A stretch of 64,000 bases of DNA from Corella eumyota. Its lineage: Eukaryota > Chordata > Ascidiacea > Phlebobranchia > Corellidae. A model generated the notes under the pieces. That model ran no database searches and was not told the origin of the DNA. It saw only the letters and a program-made list of their open reading frames with translations. Below are positions 50,790-62,900 of the stretch, piece by piece. The stretch lies in the NCBI GenBank assembly GCA_963082875.1, contig OY720098.1, positions 9,982,001-10,046,000 on the forward strand, written 5' to 3'. Each line of letters opens with the position of its first letter. Positions within the stretch are counted from its first letter, which is position 1. The position numbers and the translations under genes were made by a program.

Positions 50790-51587
50790 ATGTTTCAACT
50801 GGTAAAATACCCTCAAATTCGACCTAGCATTTGTACAATATTGCTGGGGTTTTTATTGGCTGTCTTTGGGGTCGTTAGCCTAGCTGTACCAATGATTCGG
50901 TCCCGTATCCCAATATCTTTAAGTATTGTGACGATCACAATAGGCTCTGTGCTGCTGTTTTCTGGAATAATTGGTATTTTCTACCACAGCATTAGACTAA
51001 GAAGGCGCGAAATCGCGATTCGGAAAATCGACGAGAAGCATGATGACATTAACTGTAACGAATTGTCCCAAATTACATTTATTAAAGACTGTTCCAAGGG
51101 GAATATTAAAAAGCACAATCATTTATTATGTGATAACGATTTATACCAAAACAACAATGATAGCATTAACATTGAGTTGCCAAAAATACCACATATTAAC
51201 CAAGGTGCGTCACAAAATAAAGACGGAAAAAGAGTAAGACGCATTCTACCCAGTTTTCCAGCTAGCCAAATTCATAATATTAATAACACAAGTGCAGATG
51301 TAGGACGTCAACATCGTGAAGGTGCCAAAATAGACGAAATCCAAACACAAAACAAGCACCATACTTTGTATTACTCATCAGAACCTAACCTTTTATTGAA
51401 GTGTCAAACGCACCAAAACAGTTTATGTCCTTCTCAGCAAAACAAACTGATTATAAAACAGCCACCTTTATCACCAAACGCGCAAATTATTTTTGACATT
51501 TTCCACGACCCTTTAATCTTAAGAGCTGTAACACAATTTAAATATAAATGTGAGTGTGAATTTGAAAATAAAACAATCCAAAAATAA
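50790..51587 (+). CDS. Unrecognised protein with two N-terminal membrane segments and a long hydrophilic tail
   Basis: A single coding exon of 265 codons begins MFQLVKYPQIRPSICTILLG. The frame is open upstream to 50688, but that leader starts in a T-run ending GGTAG, which looks like a 3' splice site, and its first codon is TTG; I therefore take the first real ATG, 50790. Residues about 12-35 and 42-67 are hydrophobic helices separated by a short loop (PMIRSRIP). A strongly basic stop-transfer follows (RLRRREIAIRK), then about 190 polar residues rich in N, Q, H and K with no recognised domain. The architecture recalls small TMEM families (two spans plus cytosolic tail), but I cannot name one. 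A candidate 5' exon ends at 50474. AATAAA lies near 51729. If the upstream exon is coding, the N-terminus would be longer. Confidence 0.75.
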   Translation: MFQLVKYPQIRPSICTILLGFLLAVFGVVSLAVPMIRSRIPISLSIVTITIGSVLLFSGIIGIFYHSIRLRRREIAIRKIDEKHDDINCNELSQITFIKDCSKGNIKKHNHLLCDNDLYQNNNDSINIELPKIPHINQGASQNKDGKRVRRILPSFPASQIHNINNTSADVGRQHREGAKIDEIQTQNKHHTLYYSSEPNLLLKCQTHQNSLCPSQQNKLIIKQPPLSPNAQIIFDIFHDPLILRAVTQFKYKCECEFENKTIQK

Positions 51588-52074
51588 GGTAGCTTTATTC
51601 GCAATTAATAACTGTGTAGTTTTTAATTTTACCTATTGCTATTATACATTTTCCTATTTGATATTGTATTTTTTTACTCTTTTTCTCCAAAATATATCTT
51701 CTACGATTTTGCATAAATTTAAAGCGTAATAAAAGTTTAGTTTGCATATTTTATCGTAATTTTTGCTACATACACAGCAGTGTAAAATAAGGATAACTCA
51801 CTTTTTGTTTTAAACAAATAGTGCCTCTTACGGTGACAATTCATAACTATGGTTACGTCACAGCAACTTCCAAAGTTTTTTTTTCAAACAGTAAAACAGT
51901 GTTTTTATTTTTAGTGCTAAATAGAAATAGTGTTGTAGATTTATTTGTTAACTGTTTAACTTTGCGTTTAAAGCTTGTTATTATAGACTGTTTTTAATTT
52001 TAGACGGTCAAACAGTTATATAAATTGTGAGAAATTGTTGAACTTTGTTTTATTGAGAATTTTAGTTTGAGACG
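51588..52074. other. Short intergenic: 3' UTR of the two-TM gene and 5' flank of CCDC96
   Basis: It includes the AATAAA near 51729. GAGAATTTTAG lies just 9 nt before the CCDC96 ATG, a good 3' splice site for a 5'-UTR intron or spliced-leader addition. Nothing else is recognised. Confidence 0.5.
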
Positions 52075-55000
52075 ATGGATGAACAGGCAAGTTATTTTTT
52101 TTATTTAATTTACTTAATTTAAATCATCAATAAATCAAATACTGTGTAATCCCTTGGTTATTGGTTATCCCAACCCAGTCTCGAGTTGCCATTGTCAGTT
52201 TGTGATGTTATCCATTATTGATTTATAATTGCCCAAAAATTAGAAGCTGCAAATTAAGGATTGGTTCAGCAGAAGTTTATACCGTTTTTAATGCCTTAAT
52301 TAGGGGCGCTACATAAGAGCAATTGGGTTTGAACCTAAAATTAATTATTTAATTTATATATTTAAAACTGTTTAAGAAGTTCCCATTTTTATAAGGCTGT
52401 TTAATAAAAAAGCTGGTAATTTATTTATAGACTACAGAACCTGTAGCCAGTGGTGATACCCCAACACTGGAAAAATCAGAAACTCCTGTTGCAACTGAAG
52501 TTAAAGATAATACAGAAAAAATCATTGAGGAAACTTCCACTCCACTACCTTCTGCTGGAGAAGGTAAAAGTGAAGCTAAATATTTTGCTAAAAAGTAACC
52601 ACCAATACTACAGAACCTAAAATTTAACTAAGTATAAGTTTTTATAATTAGTTTATACAAATTTTAAAATAATACATCGTTGTTCCTTTTTATTTATATT
52701 ATTATTACGAATACCCTTAGTTAGGAACAAACATAAAACAATAACAAATTATATTGGAAATTTATTTTTAGTTACTGAAGAAGTCCCAAATGCTGAGAGT
52801 GCTACACCAGTTGAAAAGAAAGGTACCATATAAGTAAAAAATGTTTGTTATTTTTTTAACAGTTTTTTTCTTTTTTTGTTTTAGATTTATTTACGTAATT
52901 AATATTTTTTTGTTTTAATAAAAGTAAATGAAGAGACAAAGGAAGATGGGGAAACAAAAGAAGGGTAATTTATTTTATTTTGTAAATATGTGCATAATAT
53001 AGGGCTTTAAAATAACATTTTTGTTAAAACAAAACAATTTAGAGAAGAAAAAGTAGAGTCAACAGAAAATGAAGAGGCGGAAAAGAAAACTGAGGAGACT
53101 CCAGAAGGAGAGAAAGAAGAGAAAGAAGAAGGTGCTGAGAAAAAGGAGGAAGGAGAGAAAAACGAAGGAGAAGAAAAAGAGAATAAAGAAGATGTGGAAG
53201 AAAAAAAAGAAGAACAAAATGAGGGAGATGAGATTTTTCAAGAAAATCCTGGTAAAAATAATTTTAAATCAAAGCCCAAGTTTTGTTTAATTTAATTTAA
53301 AAAGAAAACATTTTTTGTGTTATTAAGTTAGTATTTAGTGCTTAAATTTGAGATTCATAATATTTAAAAAAATTTTAAGTAGTAAAGGAAGAAGGAGAGA
53401 GGGTTGCCGATGAGATCCCTATTGAAGCAGTTACAGCAACTACATTAGAGGAACCCCAGCCAATCTCAGTTGTCGAAGAAACTGGGTATGAAGAAAATGT
53501 AAAGACCCCAGTTGTTGAGGGTATGTTTTTCTTAATATTTATTAGACATGGTTTTAGATGTGTTTAGCCTATATTTTATTGCCAAACTTTAAAAAAGTAA
53601 AAAAGTTGGCTGATTATCAGTAGACCCTGGCCTATAGTACAATACATCTAAAAGGCTACATAAAATTTTTACCGACGTGGTTAGGCAAAAAGTATTGGAA
53701 TGCTATTTGTTAAGTATTTTTCTTATAATAAAACACTTTAACTGTTGACATCACAATTACTACAACAATCCCAATAACACATTGTGTTTATTCACAAAAT
53801 ATTTTTTTTATTTTTAAGTGTTTTATATTTTTAAATTTACAGATGATTTAATTATGTATGAGGATGCAGAAGAAGATATGCTGTTGATGGAGGAAGTTCC
53901 TCAGTATAACAGGGAGGAACTTATACAAAAATATCATGTTAGTATTTTTTTATTCAATTTTAAATTTCAACAAAAAAGGAATATTTTTTTAATTATTGAA
54001 AATATTAAACATAGTGCCATGCTTATTGATTATGTATTTTTAGTCATCTCTAGCAGAAAGAGAACAGATAAAACAACAGAATTATGCACTTCAACATAAA
54101 TTAGCGGAATATTTTCGTAAAAAGAAAACTGAAGAAAGTCGACAAGAGGTTGACAAAAACGTTTCTGATCAAGAACAAAGGTATATAACTGTTTTTTTTA
54201 TGTACATTGTATATTTTGGACAATATTACTCAGAATGTACTTCACCTTAACACTTATATAACGGAGTTAAGTTGACTACCTATGCATAAAATCCCGAATG
54301 TGGAGCAGGCTATCGACTTGTGTTTTGTATTACTTTTTTGTACTATGTAATTTGTTTTGTGTTACTTAATTTGTTATAATTACATGAAATTGTCAATTTA
54401 ATGTCTTATAATTTAGGTGGAACTTCCGCAAAAGATGTTAGTATGTTGGTCGATTTGACAACATTATCAAAATAAAAATATAATAGGGAGTTTCATACTT
54501 AAAAACCACGTTTAATTTTGCATGTTTGTAAATACAGATACCATAAATATATGGGAAACTTGGACGAATTAAGACAACAACATGCAGCTGATCAGGAAGC
54601 TTACAATGAACAACTTGAAGAGTTTAAGGTTAGTTTTTTAGATCTATTTTAACTTTTTTTCTTATTTTTGCTTCTTTTTAAATTTGATATCTTTTGAGTT
54701 TTTTAATTTTAAAATTATATTTTGTTGGTAGCAAAATATTTTAAAGCTTTTAAACAGGTATCTTTTATAGAAAATATTTGTTGTTGGGGTTAAAAAAATT
54801 TATACTTTAAAATTATTTTTAGGAAAGAAAAATGGAGAAACAAAGTAAAGTTGAGGAGGAGTGGAGGAATGCGATCGAATACAAGAAAGCAGTTGCCATG
54901 GCAGCTATTAACAGTAGATCTGGAAGACCTATACCACCAAAGGTTGAGGAAAAAATTATAAAAAAAACTGCTTAAACTTCAGAGTTTTTTGAAACTTATT

Positions 55001-56447
55001 CAGCAATGCATATTAAATTTTGTATTTATTTTTAAGGATATTGAACTTTACGAATTAAATGAAAGAAAAAAGGAATCAGAAGTATCTCAAGTTCGACTTG
55101 AAAATATTAAACTCAAAAATAGATTAAAAAAACAAGAAAATCAGCTTAAACAAAAAGTAGAAAATATTTTGTATATATTTTATTTAAAAAATTAATATTA
55201 ATTGCATTATGATTAAGTTATTTTAAAATAAGGTAATTATTAAGTTTTTAAATATTAGTAATTTTTTTGTTGAGTGTTTATCCCTTACAGTTATTACTGA
55301 GAAAATTAAACCATTGAAATAACCTTGTAGGAGGAATTGGCTGAGGGATTACACTTAATCGACTTTGAGCAACTTAAAATTGAAAATCAAACTTACAATG
55401 AGAAAATTGAGGAAAGAAATGAGGTAACCAAAATTTACTTATATTCTTTTGAGTTTATAGCTCTTTTTTATGTACTTTCATTAACTCTAACTCTTAGAAA
55501 AAAAAATCAAAAAATAAAACAATTTAACTAAACCTGATCTAAAACTGTTATTTTTAAAGTGATAACATTTTTTTAATATTTTAGGAATTACTTAAACTGA
55601 GAAAGAAAATCACAAACACAGTGCAGGTACTAACTCATCTTAAAGAAAAACTTCAGTTCGTTCAAGCTGAAAACCAAGTCAAAAAACAACATCTAGCAAG
55701 TGTGGAACAACACGTTGCAAAGGTTAATATCACAATTTGGATCCTTCTAATTCTGTATTTTACCTTTTTTAAAAGCCTGTAGTCTAGTTAATGTAATGTC
55801 ACTATATGTTAGTGCTTTCTTATTGCATAATGCTGTGACCATGCATTAACTGTAATTGAACAAAGGCTGTACTTAGCCATCTACTTTGTCGTTCAATTAT
55901 TTCTTATACCCAAAATCTTTTTTATAAATTTAATTTTTTCAATATCCAAATTATATTTTGCTGGTATCTCAACTTACAGAAACGTGATATTTTGTCAAGA
56001 ACCAAACAAGTACGAGATGCTCTACGCCACGACAATGGAAAATTACTTCAAAAATCTGGACTACTTGGTAACACCGATCTTCTAAGAGATTTTGAGGTAA
56101 ATTCCTTACATTTTAACAATGACTCTTAACACATTCTTTGTAAAAAACAAAAATACGACCAAACGTATGATAAAGTCACATTAATATTACCTTAATCTGG
56201 CAAAGTTTACATTAATGTAGTAAAAATTGATCAAAATATACAAATCTAAGCAAAAGAGCTCTTTTACTGAGGGTGTATAAAATGCAAAAAAATCTAAAAA
56301 TTATTTTGTGACGCATAGATTGGAACAGACGAGGCAAGCGACTTACAATATCGCTTGGAACAACTTAAAAGAACTCATGCTGAGTTGACATTGAGTCTAA
56401 ATGGAGTCAAAAAGAAGATCGAACTAACCAAAGACAACCAAACTTAA
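52075..56447 (+). CDS. CCDC96: CCDC96/CFAP184-like ciliary coiled-coil protein, 15 exons, 541 aa
   Basis: Exons: 52075-52086, 52431-52563, 52772-52822, 52925-52964, 53043-53251, 53380-53520, 53843-53937, 54044-54180, 54538-54628, 54823-54942, 55037-55156, 55331-55423, 55585-55722, 55980-56096, 56319-56447. Frame holds throughout. Exon 1 encodes only MDEQ and its donor is GC (CAG/GCAAGT), a GC-AG intron. Residues 5 to about 200 are highly acidic, with an almost pure Glu/Lys exon 5. From about 240 to the end it is continuous coiled coil, with the conserved C-terminal block KRDILSRTKQVRDALR, LLGNTDLLRDFE and LKRTHAELTLSLNGVKKKIE. Acidic N-half, coiled-coil C-half and length (human CCDC96 about 555 aa) agree. 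CCDC96 with CCDC113 links axonemal complexes on doublet microtubules, so a role in motile cilia or sperm is expected. AATAAA is near 56510. Confidence 0.87.
52137..52340 (-). mobile_element. SINE (antisense) in CCDC96 intron 1
   Basis: Same family as in ADCY10. Antisense body motifs CCCAGTCTCGAGTTGCC, TTTGTGATGTTATCC and GGTTCAGCAGAAGTTTATAC, then GAGCAATTGGGTTTGAACC as the B box. The head is truncated near 52340. Confidence 0.7.
54285..54345 (-). mobile_element. SINE tail fragment in CCDC96 intron 8
   Basis: A short piece (AAAATCCCGAATGTGGAGCA, then TATCGACTTG) resembles the antisense 3' tail of the same SINE (CCTCGATGTGGGAAGTCGAC). There is no head or body, so the call is tentative. Confidence 0.35.
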
Positions 56448-56985
56448 TCAAATTTCAATAAGTTTCAAAATTTTTTTTTCCAGAGAATTTATTATTTCCT
56501 TGTATTTTTAATAAATTGTATTTTTTTTAATATAGTTGTGTTTTTTTAAACAAGTATAAATCCTGCGAGTTTTAAATTTAAAAGAAGAAATCTGTAATAC
56601 TGCGCTACACAGAAAAATAGGCTTTAGGCAAAAAGTTTCTGGGCGTGAAAACTTTATTTGTAAGAGAGTTTGTCTTATTAGTGGCTGTGTCGATTTAAAA
56701 GTTTTTTTTTAAATTTGTATGCAATATTATTGGCCATAAATATCACGTGACCTAATTAAACCCAAGAAATTTTCGAAAACAATTAAAAAAACAAAAATAA
56801 GAGCATTTTTTTATTTCACGTACATAGAATCGTTCGCGTGACCTTTTGACCTATCAAAACTGTATACTTAGCTCGACCATCATACAAGGGTTGTATGATC
56901 ATTGGCTCGACCAAAAAAAAATTTTTGTCGCAAAACTTAAAATTTTATAGTTAATTAGAATTGTAATGACGTTACTAAGATTCAA
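56448..56985. other. CCDC96 3' flank and junction with the satellite
   Basis: It holds the CCDC96 polyadenylation signal, then an inverted fragment of the satellite sequence at 56711-56763 (AAATTTGTATGCAATATTAT, GGCCATAAATATCACGTGAC, reading as the reverse complement of the conserved unit end), then about 170 bp of unique sequence including GCTCGACCATCATACAAGG and its near-inverted echo TTGTATGATCATTGGCTCGAC (56872-56911). A broken first unit in sense orientation follows from about 56940. Confidence 0.6.
56711..56763 (-). repeat. Inverted satellite-end fragment at the left edge of the array
   Basis: This segment is the reverse complement of the most conserved part of the satellite unit (from TTAATTAGGTCACGTGATAT through TTGGCCAAT to GCATACAAATTT), with a few mismatches. 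It is the only copy in this orientation seen in the window. Confidence 0.85.
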
Positions 56986-59900
56986 GATTTTGCATACAAA
57001 TATTTTTTTTAAAAATAACAAATTTTAAATCGAAAAATAATTGTTGTGTTAGAACCGCACAGGTCCAATTACCGTGTTTACAAAATATTTTTCAAAAATA
57101 TTAATATTCATAAAAATTATGAAAATTTTATTAAAAATTTATGAAATCTCAAAACCTAAAATTTTGTATTTTATTAGACGCGCATTGGCCTAACTAACAT
57201 TCAAGATAAAACATTTCGCGAAAATTTTCAGTAAAACAAAAGTTTGAGGTAATTTTTATTTTGGTTTTCATTAGGTCACGTGATATTTTTGGCCAATGAT
57301 ATTGCATACAAATTTAAAAAAAAAAAACTTTTAAATCGAAAAATAATTGTTCTATTAGAACCGTAATTCTTATTATAATGTTTACATAATATTTTTCGAA
57401 AATATTAATATTCATAAAAGTTATGACACTTTTATTAAAAATTGACAAAATCTCAAAACTTAAAATTTTATATTTAATTAGACGCGCATTAGCCTAACTA
57501 ACATTTAAGATAAAACATTTCGCGAAAATTTTTCAGTAAAACAAAAGTTTGAGGTAATTTTTGTTTTGGTTTTCATTAGGTCACGTGATATTTTTGGCCA
57601 ATGATATTGCATACAAATTTTTTGAAATAAAATAAAAAATTTCAAATCGAAAAATAATTGTTGTGTTAGAACCGCACAGGTCCAATTACCGTGTTTACAA
57701 AATATTTTTCAAAAATATTAATATTCATAAAAGTTATGAAACTTTTATTAAAAATTTATCAAATTTCAAAACCTAAAATTTTGTATTTTATTAGACGCGC
57801 ACTGGCCTAACTAACATTTAAGATAAAACATTTCGCGAAAATTTTCAGTAAAACAAAAGTTTGAGGTAATTTTTATTTTGGGTTTAATTAGGTCACGTGA
57901 TATTTTTGGCCAATGATATTGCATACAAATTTTTTAAAAAAAAATAACAAATTTTAAATCGAAAAATAATTGTTGTGTTAAAACCGCAGGTTCAATTACC
58001 GTGTTTACAAAATATTTTTCGAAAATATTAATATTCATAAAAGTTATGAAACTTTTATTAAAAATTTATGAAATCTCAAAACCTAAAATTTTGTATTTTA
58101 TTAGACGCGCATTGGCCTAACTAACATTCAAGATAAAACATTTCGCGAAAATTTTCAGTAAAACAAAAGTTTGAGGTAATTTTTATTTTGGGTTTAATTA
58201 GGTCACGTGATATTTTTGGCCAATGATATTGCATACAAATTTTTAAAAAAAATAAAAAATTTTAAATCGAAAAATAATTGTTGTGTTAGAACCGCACAGG
58301 TCCAATTACCGTGTTTACAAAATATTTTTCGAAAATATTAATATTCATAAAAGTTATGAAACTTTTATTAAAAATTTATGAAATCTCAAAACCTAAAATT
58401 TTGTATTTTATTAGACGCGCATTGGCCTAACTAACATTCAAGATAAAACATTTCGCGAAAATTTTCAGTAAAACAAAAGTTTGAGGTAATTTTTATTTTG
58501 GGTTTAATTAGGTCACGTGATATTTTTGGCCAATGATATTGCATACAAATTTTTTGAAAAAAAATTTAAAATTTTAAATCGAAAAATAATTATTGTGTTA
58601 GAACCGCACAGGTTCAATTACCGTGTTTACAAAATATTTTTCGAAAATATTAATATTTATAAAAGTTAGGAAACTTTTATTAAAAATTGATGAAATCTCA
58701 AAACCTAAAATTTTGTATTTTATTAGACGCGCATTGGCCTAACTAACATTCAAGATAAAACATTTCGCGAAAATTTTCAGTAAAACAAAAGTTTGAGGTA
58801 ATTTTTATTTTGGGTTAATTAGGTCACGTGATATTTTTGGCCAATGATATTGCATACAATTTTTAAAAAAATAAATAAAAAATTTTAAATCGAAAAATAA
58901 TTGTTGTGTTAAAACCGCACAGGTCCAATTACCGTGTTTACAAAATATTTTTCAAAAATATTAATATTCATAAAAGTTATGAAACTTTTATTAAAAATTT
59001 ATGAAATCTCAAAACCTAAAATTTTGTATTTTATTAGACGCGCATTGGCCTAACTAACATTCAAGATAAAACATTTCGCGAAAATTTTCAGTAAAACAAA
59101 AGTTTGAGGTAATTTTTATTTTGGGTTTAATTAGGTCACGTGATATTTTTGGCCAATGATATTGCATACAAATTTTTTGAAAAAAAATTTTAAATTTTAA
59201 ATCGAAAAATAATTGTTGTGTTAGAACCGCACAGGTCCAATTACCGTGTTAACAAAATATTTTTCGAAAATATTAATATTCATAAAAGTTATAAAACTTT
59301 TATTAAAAATTTATGAAATCTCAAAACCTAAAATTTTGTATTTTATTAGACGCGCATTGGCCTAACTAACATTCAAGATAAAACATTTGGGAAAATTTTT
59401 CAGTAAAACAAAAGTTTGAGGTAATTTTTGTTTTGGTTTTCATTAGGTCACGTGATATTTTTGGCCAATGATATTGCATACAAATTTTTTGAAATAAAAT
59501 AAAAAATTTCAAATCGAAAAATAATTGTTGTGTTAGAACCGCACAGGTCCAATTACCGTGTTTACAAAATATTTTTCAAAAATATTAATATTCATAAAAG
59601 TTATGAAACTTTTATTAAAAATTTATCAAATTTCAAAACCTAAAATTTTATATTTTATTAGACGCGCACTGGCCTAACTAACATTTAAGATAAAACATTT
59701 CGCGAAAATTTTCAGTAAAACAAAAGTTTGAGGTAATTTTTATTTTGGGTTTAATTAGGTCACGTGATATTTTTGGCCAATGATATTGCATACAAATTTT
59801 TTAAAAAAAAATAACAAATTTTAAATCGAAAAATAATTGTTGTGTTAAAACCGCACAGGTTCAATTACCGTGTTTACAAAATATTTTTCGAAAATATTAA

Positions 59901-62900
59901 TATTCATAAAAGTTATGAAACTTTTATTAAAAATTAAAAGGCGCGCATTAGCCTAACTAACATTCAAGATAAAACATTTTGCGAAAATTTTGAGTAGAAA
60001 AAAAGTTTGAGATAATTTTTATTTTGGGTTTAATTAAGTTACATGATATCTTTGGCCAATGATATTGCATACAAATTTTTTGAAAAAAAATAAAAAATTT
60101 TAAATCGAAAAATAATTGTTGTGTTAGAACTGCACAGGTTCAATTACAGTGTTTACAAAATATTTTTTGAAAATATTAATATTCATAAAAGTTATGAAAC
60201 TTTTATTAAAAATTTATGAAATCTCAAAACCTAAAATTTTGTATTTTATTAGACGCGCATTGGCCTAACTAACATTCAAGATAAAACATTTCGCGAAAAT
60301 TTTCAGTAAAACAAAAGTTTGAGGTAATTTTTATTTTGGGTTTAATTAGGTCACGTGATATTTTTGGCCAATGATATTGCATACAAATTTTAAAAAAAAA
60401 TAAAAAATTTTAAATCGAAAAATAATTGTTGTGTTAGAACCGCACAGGTCCAATTACCGTGTTTACAAAATATTTTTCGAAAATATTAATATTCATAAAA
60501 GTTATGAAACTTTTATTCAAATTTTATAAAATCTCAAAATCTCAAATTTTATATTTAATTAGGCGCGCATTAGCCTAACTAACATTCAAGATAAAACTTT
60601 TTCCGAAAAGTTTGAGTAGAAAAAAAGTTTGAGGTAATTTTTATTTTGGTTTAATTAGGTCACGTGATATTTTTGGCCAATGATATTGCATACAAATTTT
60701 TTTTTAAAAAATAAAAAATTTTAAATCAAAAAATAATTGTTGTGTTAAAACCGCACAGGTCCAATTACCGTGTTTACAAAATAATTTTAGAAAATATTAA
60801 TATTCATAAAAGTTATGAAACTTTTATTCAAATTTTATAAAATCTCAAAATCTCAAATTTTATATTTAATTAGGCGCGCATTAGCCTAACTAACATTCAA
60901 GATAAAACTTTTTCCGAAAAGTTTGAGTAGAAAAAAAGTTTGAGGTAATTTTTATTTTGGTTTAATTAGGTCACGTGATATTTTTGGCCAATGATATTGC
61001 ATACAAATTTTTTTTTAAAAAATAAAAAATTTTAAATCAAAAAAAAATTGTTGTGTTAAAACCGCACAGGTCCAATTACCGTGTTTACAAAATAATTTTA
61101 GAAAATATTAATATTCATAAAAGTTATGAAACTTTTATTCAAAATTTATAAAATCTCAAAATCTCAAATTTTATATTCAATTAGGCGCGCATTAACCTAA
61201 CTAACATTCAAGATAAAACTTTTTCCGAAAAGTTTGAGTAGAAAAAAAGTTTGAGATAATTTTTATTTTGGGTTTAATTAGGTTACGTGATATTTTTGGC
61301 CAATGATATTGCATACAAATTTTTTGAAAAAAAATAAAAAATTTTAAATCGAAAAATAATTGTTGTGTTAGAACCGCACAGGTTCAATTACAGTGTTTAC
61401 AAATATTTTTCGAAAATATTAATATTCATAAAAATTATGAAACTTTTATTAAAAATTTATGAAATCTCAAAACTTAAAATTTTGTATTTTATTAGACGCG
61501 CATTGGCCTAACTAACATTCAAGATAAAACATTTCGCAAAAATTTTCAGTAAAACAAAAGTTTGAGGTAATTTTTATTTTGGGTTTAATTAGGTCACGTG
61601 ATATTTTTGGCCAATGATATTGCATACAAATTTTTTGAAAAAAAATTAAAAATTTTAAATCGAAAAATAATTGTTGTGTTAGAACCGCACAGGTCCAATT
61701 ACCGTGTTTACAAAATATTTTTCAAAAATATTAATATTCATAAAAGTTATGAAACTTTTATTAAAAATTTATGAAATCTCAAAATCTGAAATTTTATATT
61801 TAATTAGGCGCGCATTGGCCTAACTAACATTCAAGATAAAACATTTTGCGAAAATTTTCAGTAAAACAAAAGTTTGAGGTAATTTTTATTTTGGTTTACA
61901 TTAGGTCACGTGATATTTTTGGCCAATGATCTTGCATACAAATTTTTTGAAAAAAAAATTAAAATTTTAAATCGAAAAATAATTATTGTGTTAGAACCGC
62001 ACAGGTTCAATTACCGTGTTTACAAAATATTTTTCGAAAATATTAATATTTATAAAAGTTAGGAAACTTTTATTAAAAATTGATGAAATCTCAAAACCTA
62101 AAATTTTGTATTTTATTAGACGCGCATTGGCCTAACTAACATTCAAGATAAAACATTTCGCGAAAATTTTCAGTAAAACAAAAGTTTGAGGTAATTTTTA
62201 TTTTGGGTTAATTAGGTCACGTGATATTTTTGGCCAATGATATTGCATACAATTTTTAAAAAAATAAATAAAAAATTTTAAATCGAAAAATAATTATTGT
62301 GTTAAAACCGCACAGGTCCAATTACCGTGTTTACAAAATATTTTTCAAAAATATTAATATTCATAAAAGTTATGAAACTTTTATTAAAAATTTATGAAAT
62401 CTCAAAACCTAAAATTTTGTATTTTATTAGACGCGCATTGGCCTAACTAACATTCAAGATAAAACATTTCGCAAAAATTGTCAGTAAAACAAAAGTTTGA
62501 GGTAATTTTTATTTTGGGTTTAATTAGGTCACGTGATATTTTTGGCCAATGATATTGCATACAAATTTTTTTTTAAAAAATAAAAAATTTTAAATCAAAA
62601 AATAATTGTTGTGTTAAAACCGCACAGGTCCAATTACCGTGTTTACAAAATAATTTTAGAAAATATTAATATTCATAAAAGTTATGAAACTTTTATTCAA
62701 ATTTTATAAAATCTCAAAATCTCAAATTTTATATTTAATTAGGCGCGCATTAGCCTAACTAACATTCAAGATAAAACTTTTTCCGAAAAGTTTGAGTAGA
62801 AAAAAAGTTTGAGGTAATTTTTATTTTGGTTTAATTAGGTCACGTGATATTTTTGGCCAATGATATTGCATACAAATTTTTTTTTAAAAAATAAAAAATT

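Noticed and set aside
53059-53241. Phe/Leu-rich minus-strand open frame resembling a membrane protein
   Set aside because: It is the antisense shadow of the Glu/Lys-rich CCDC96 exon 5.
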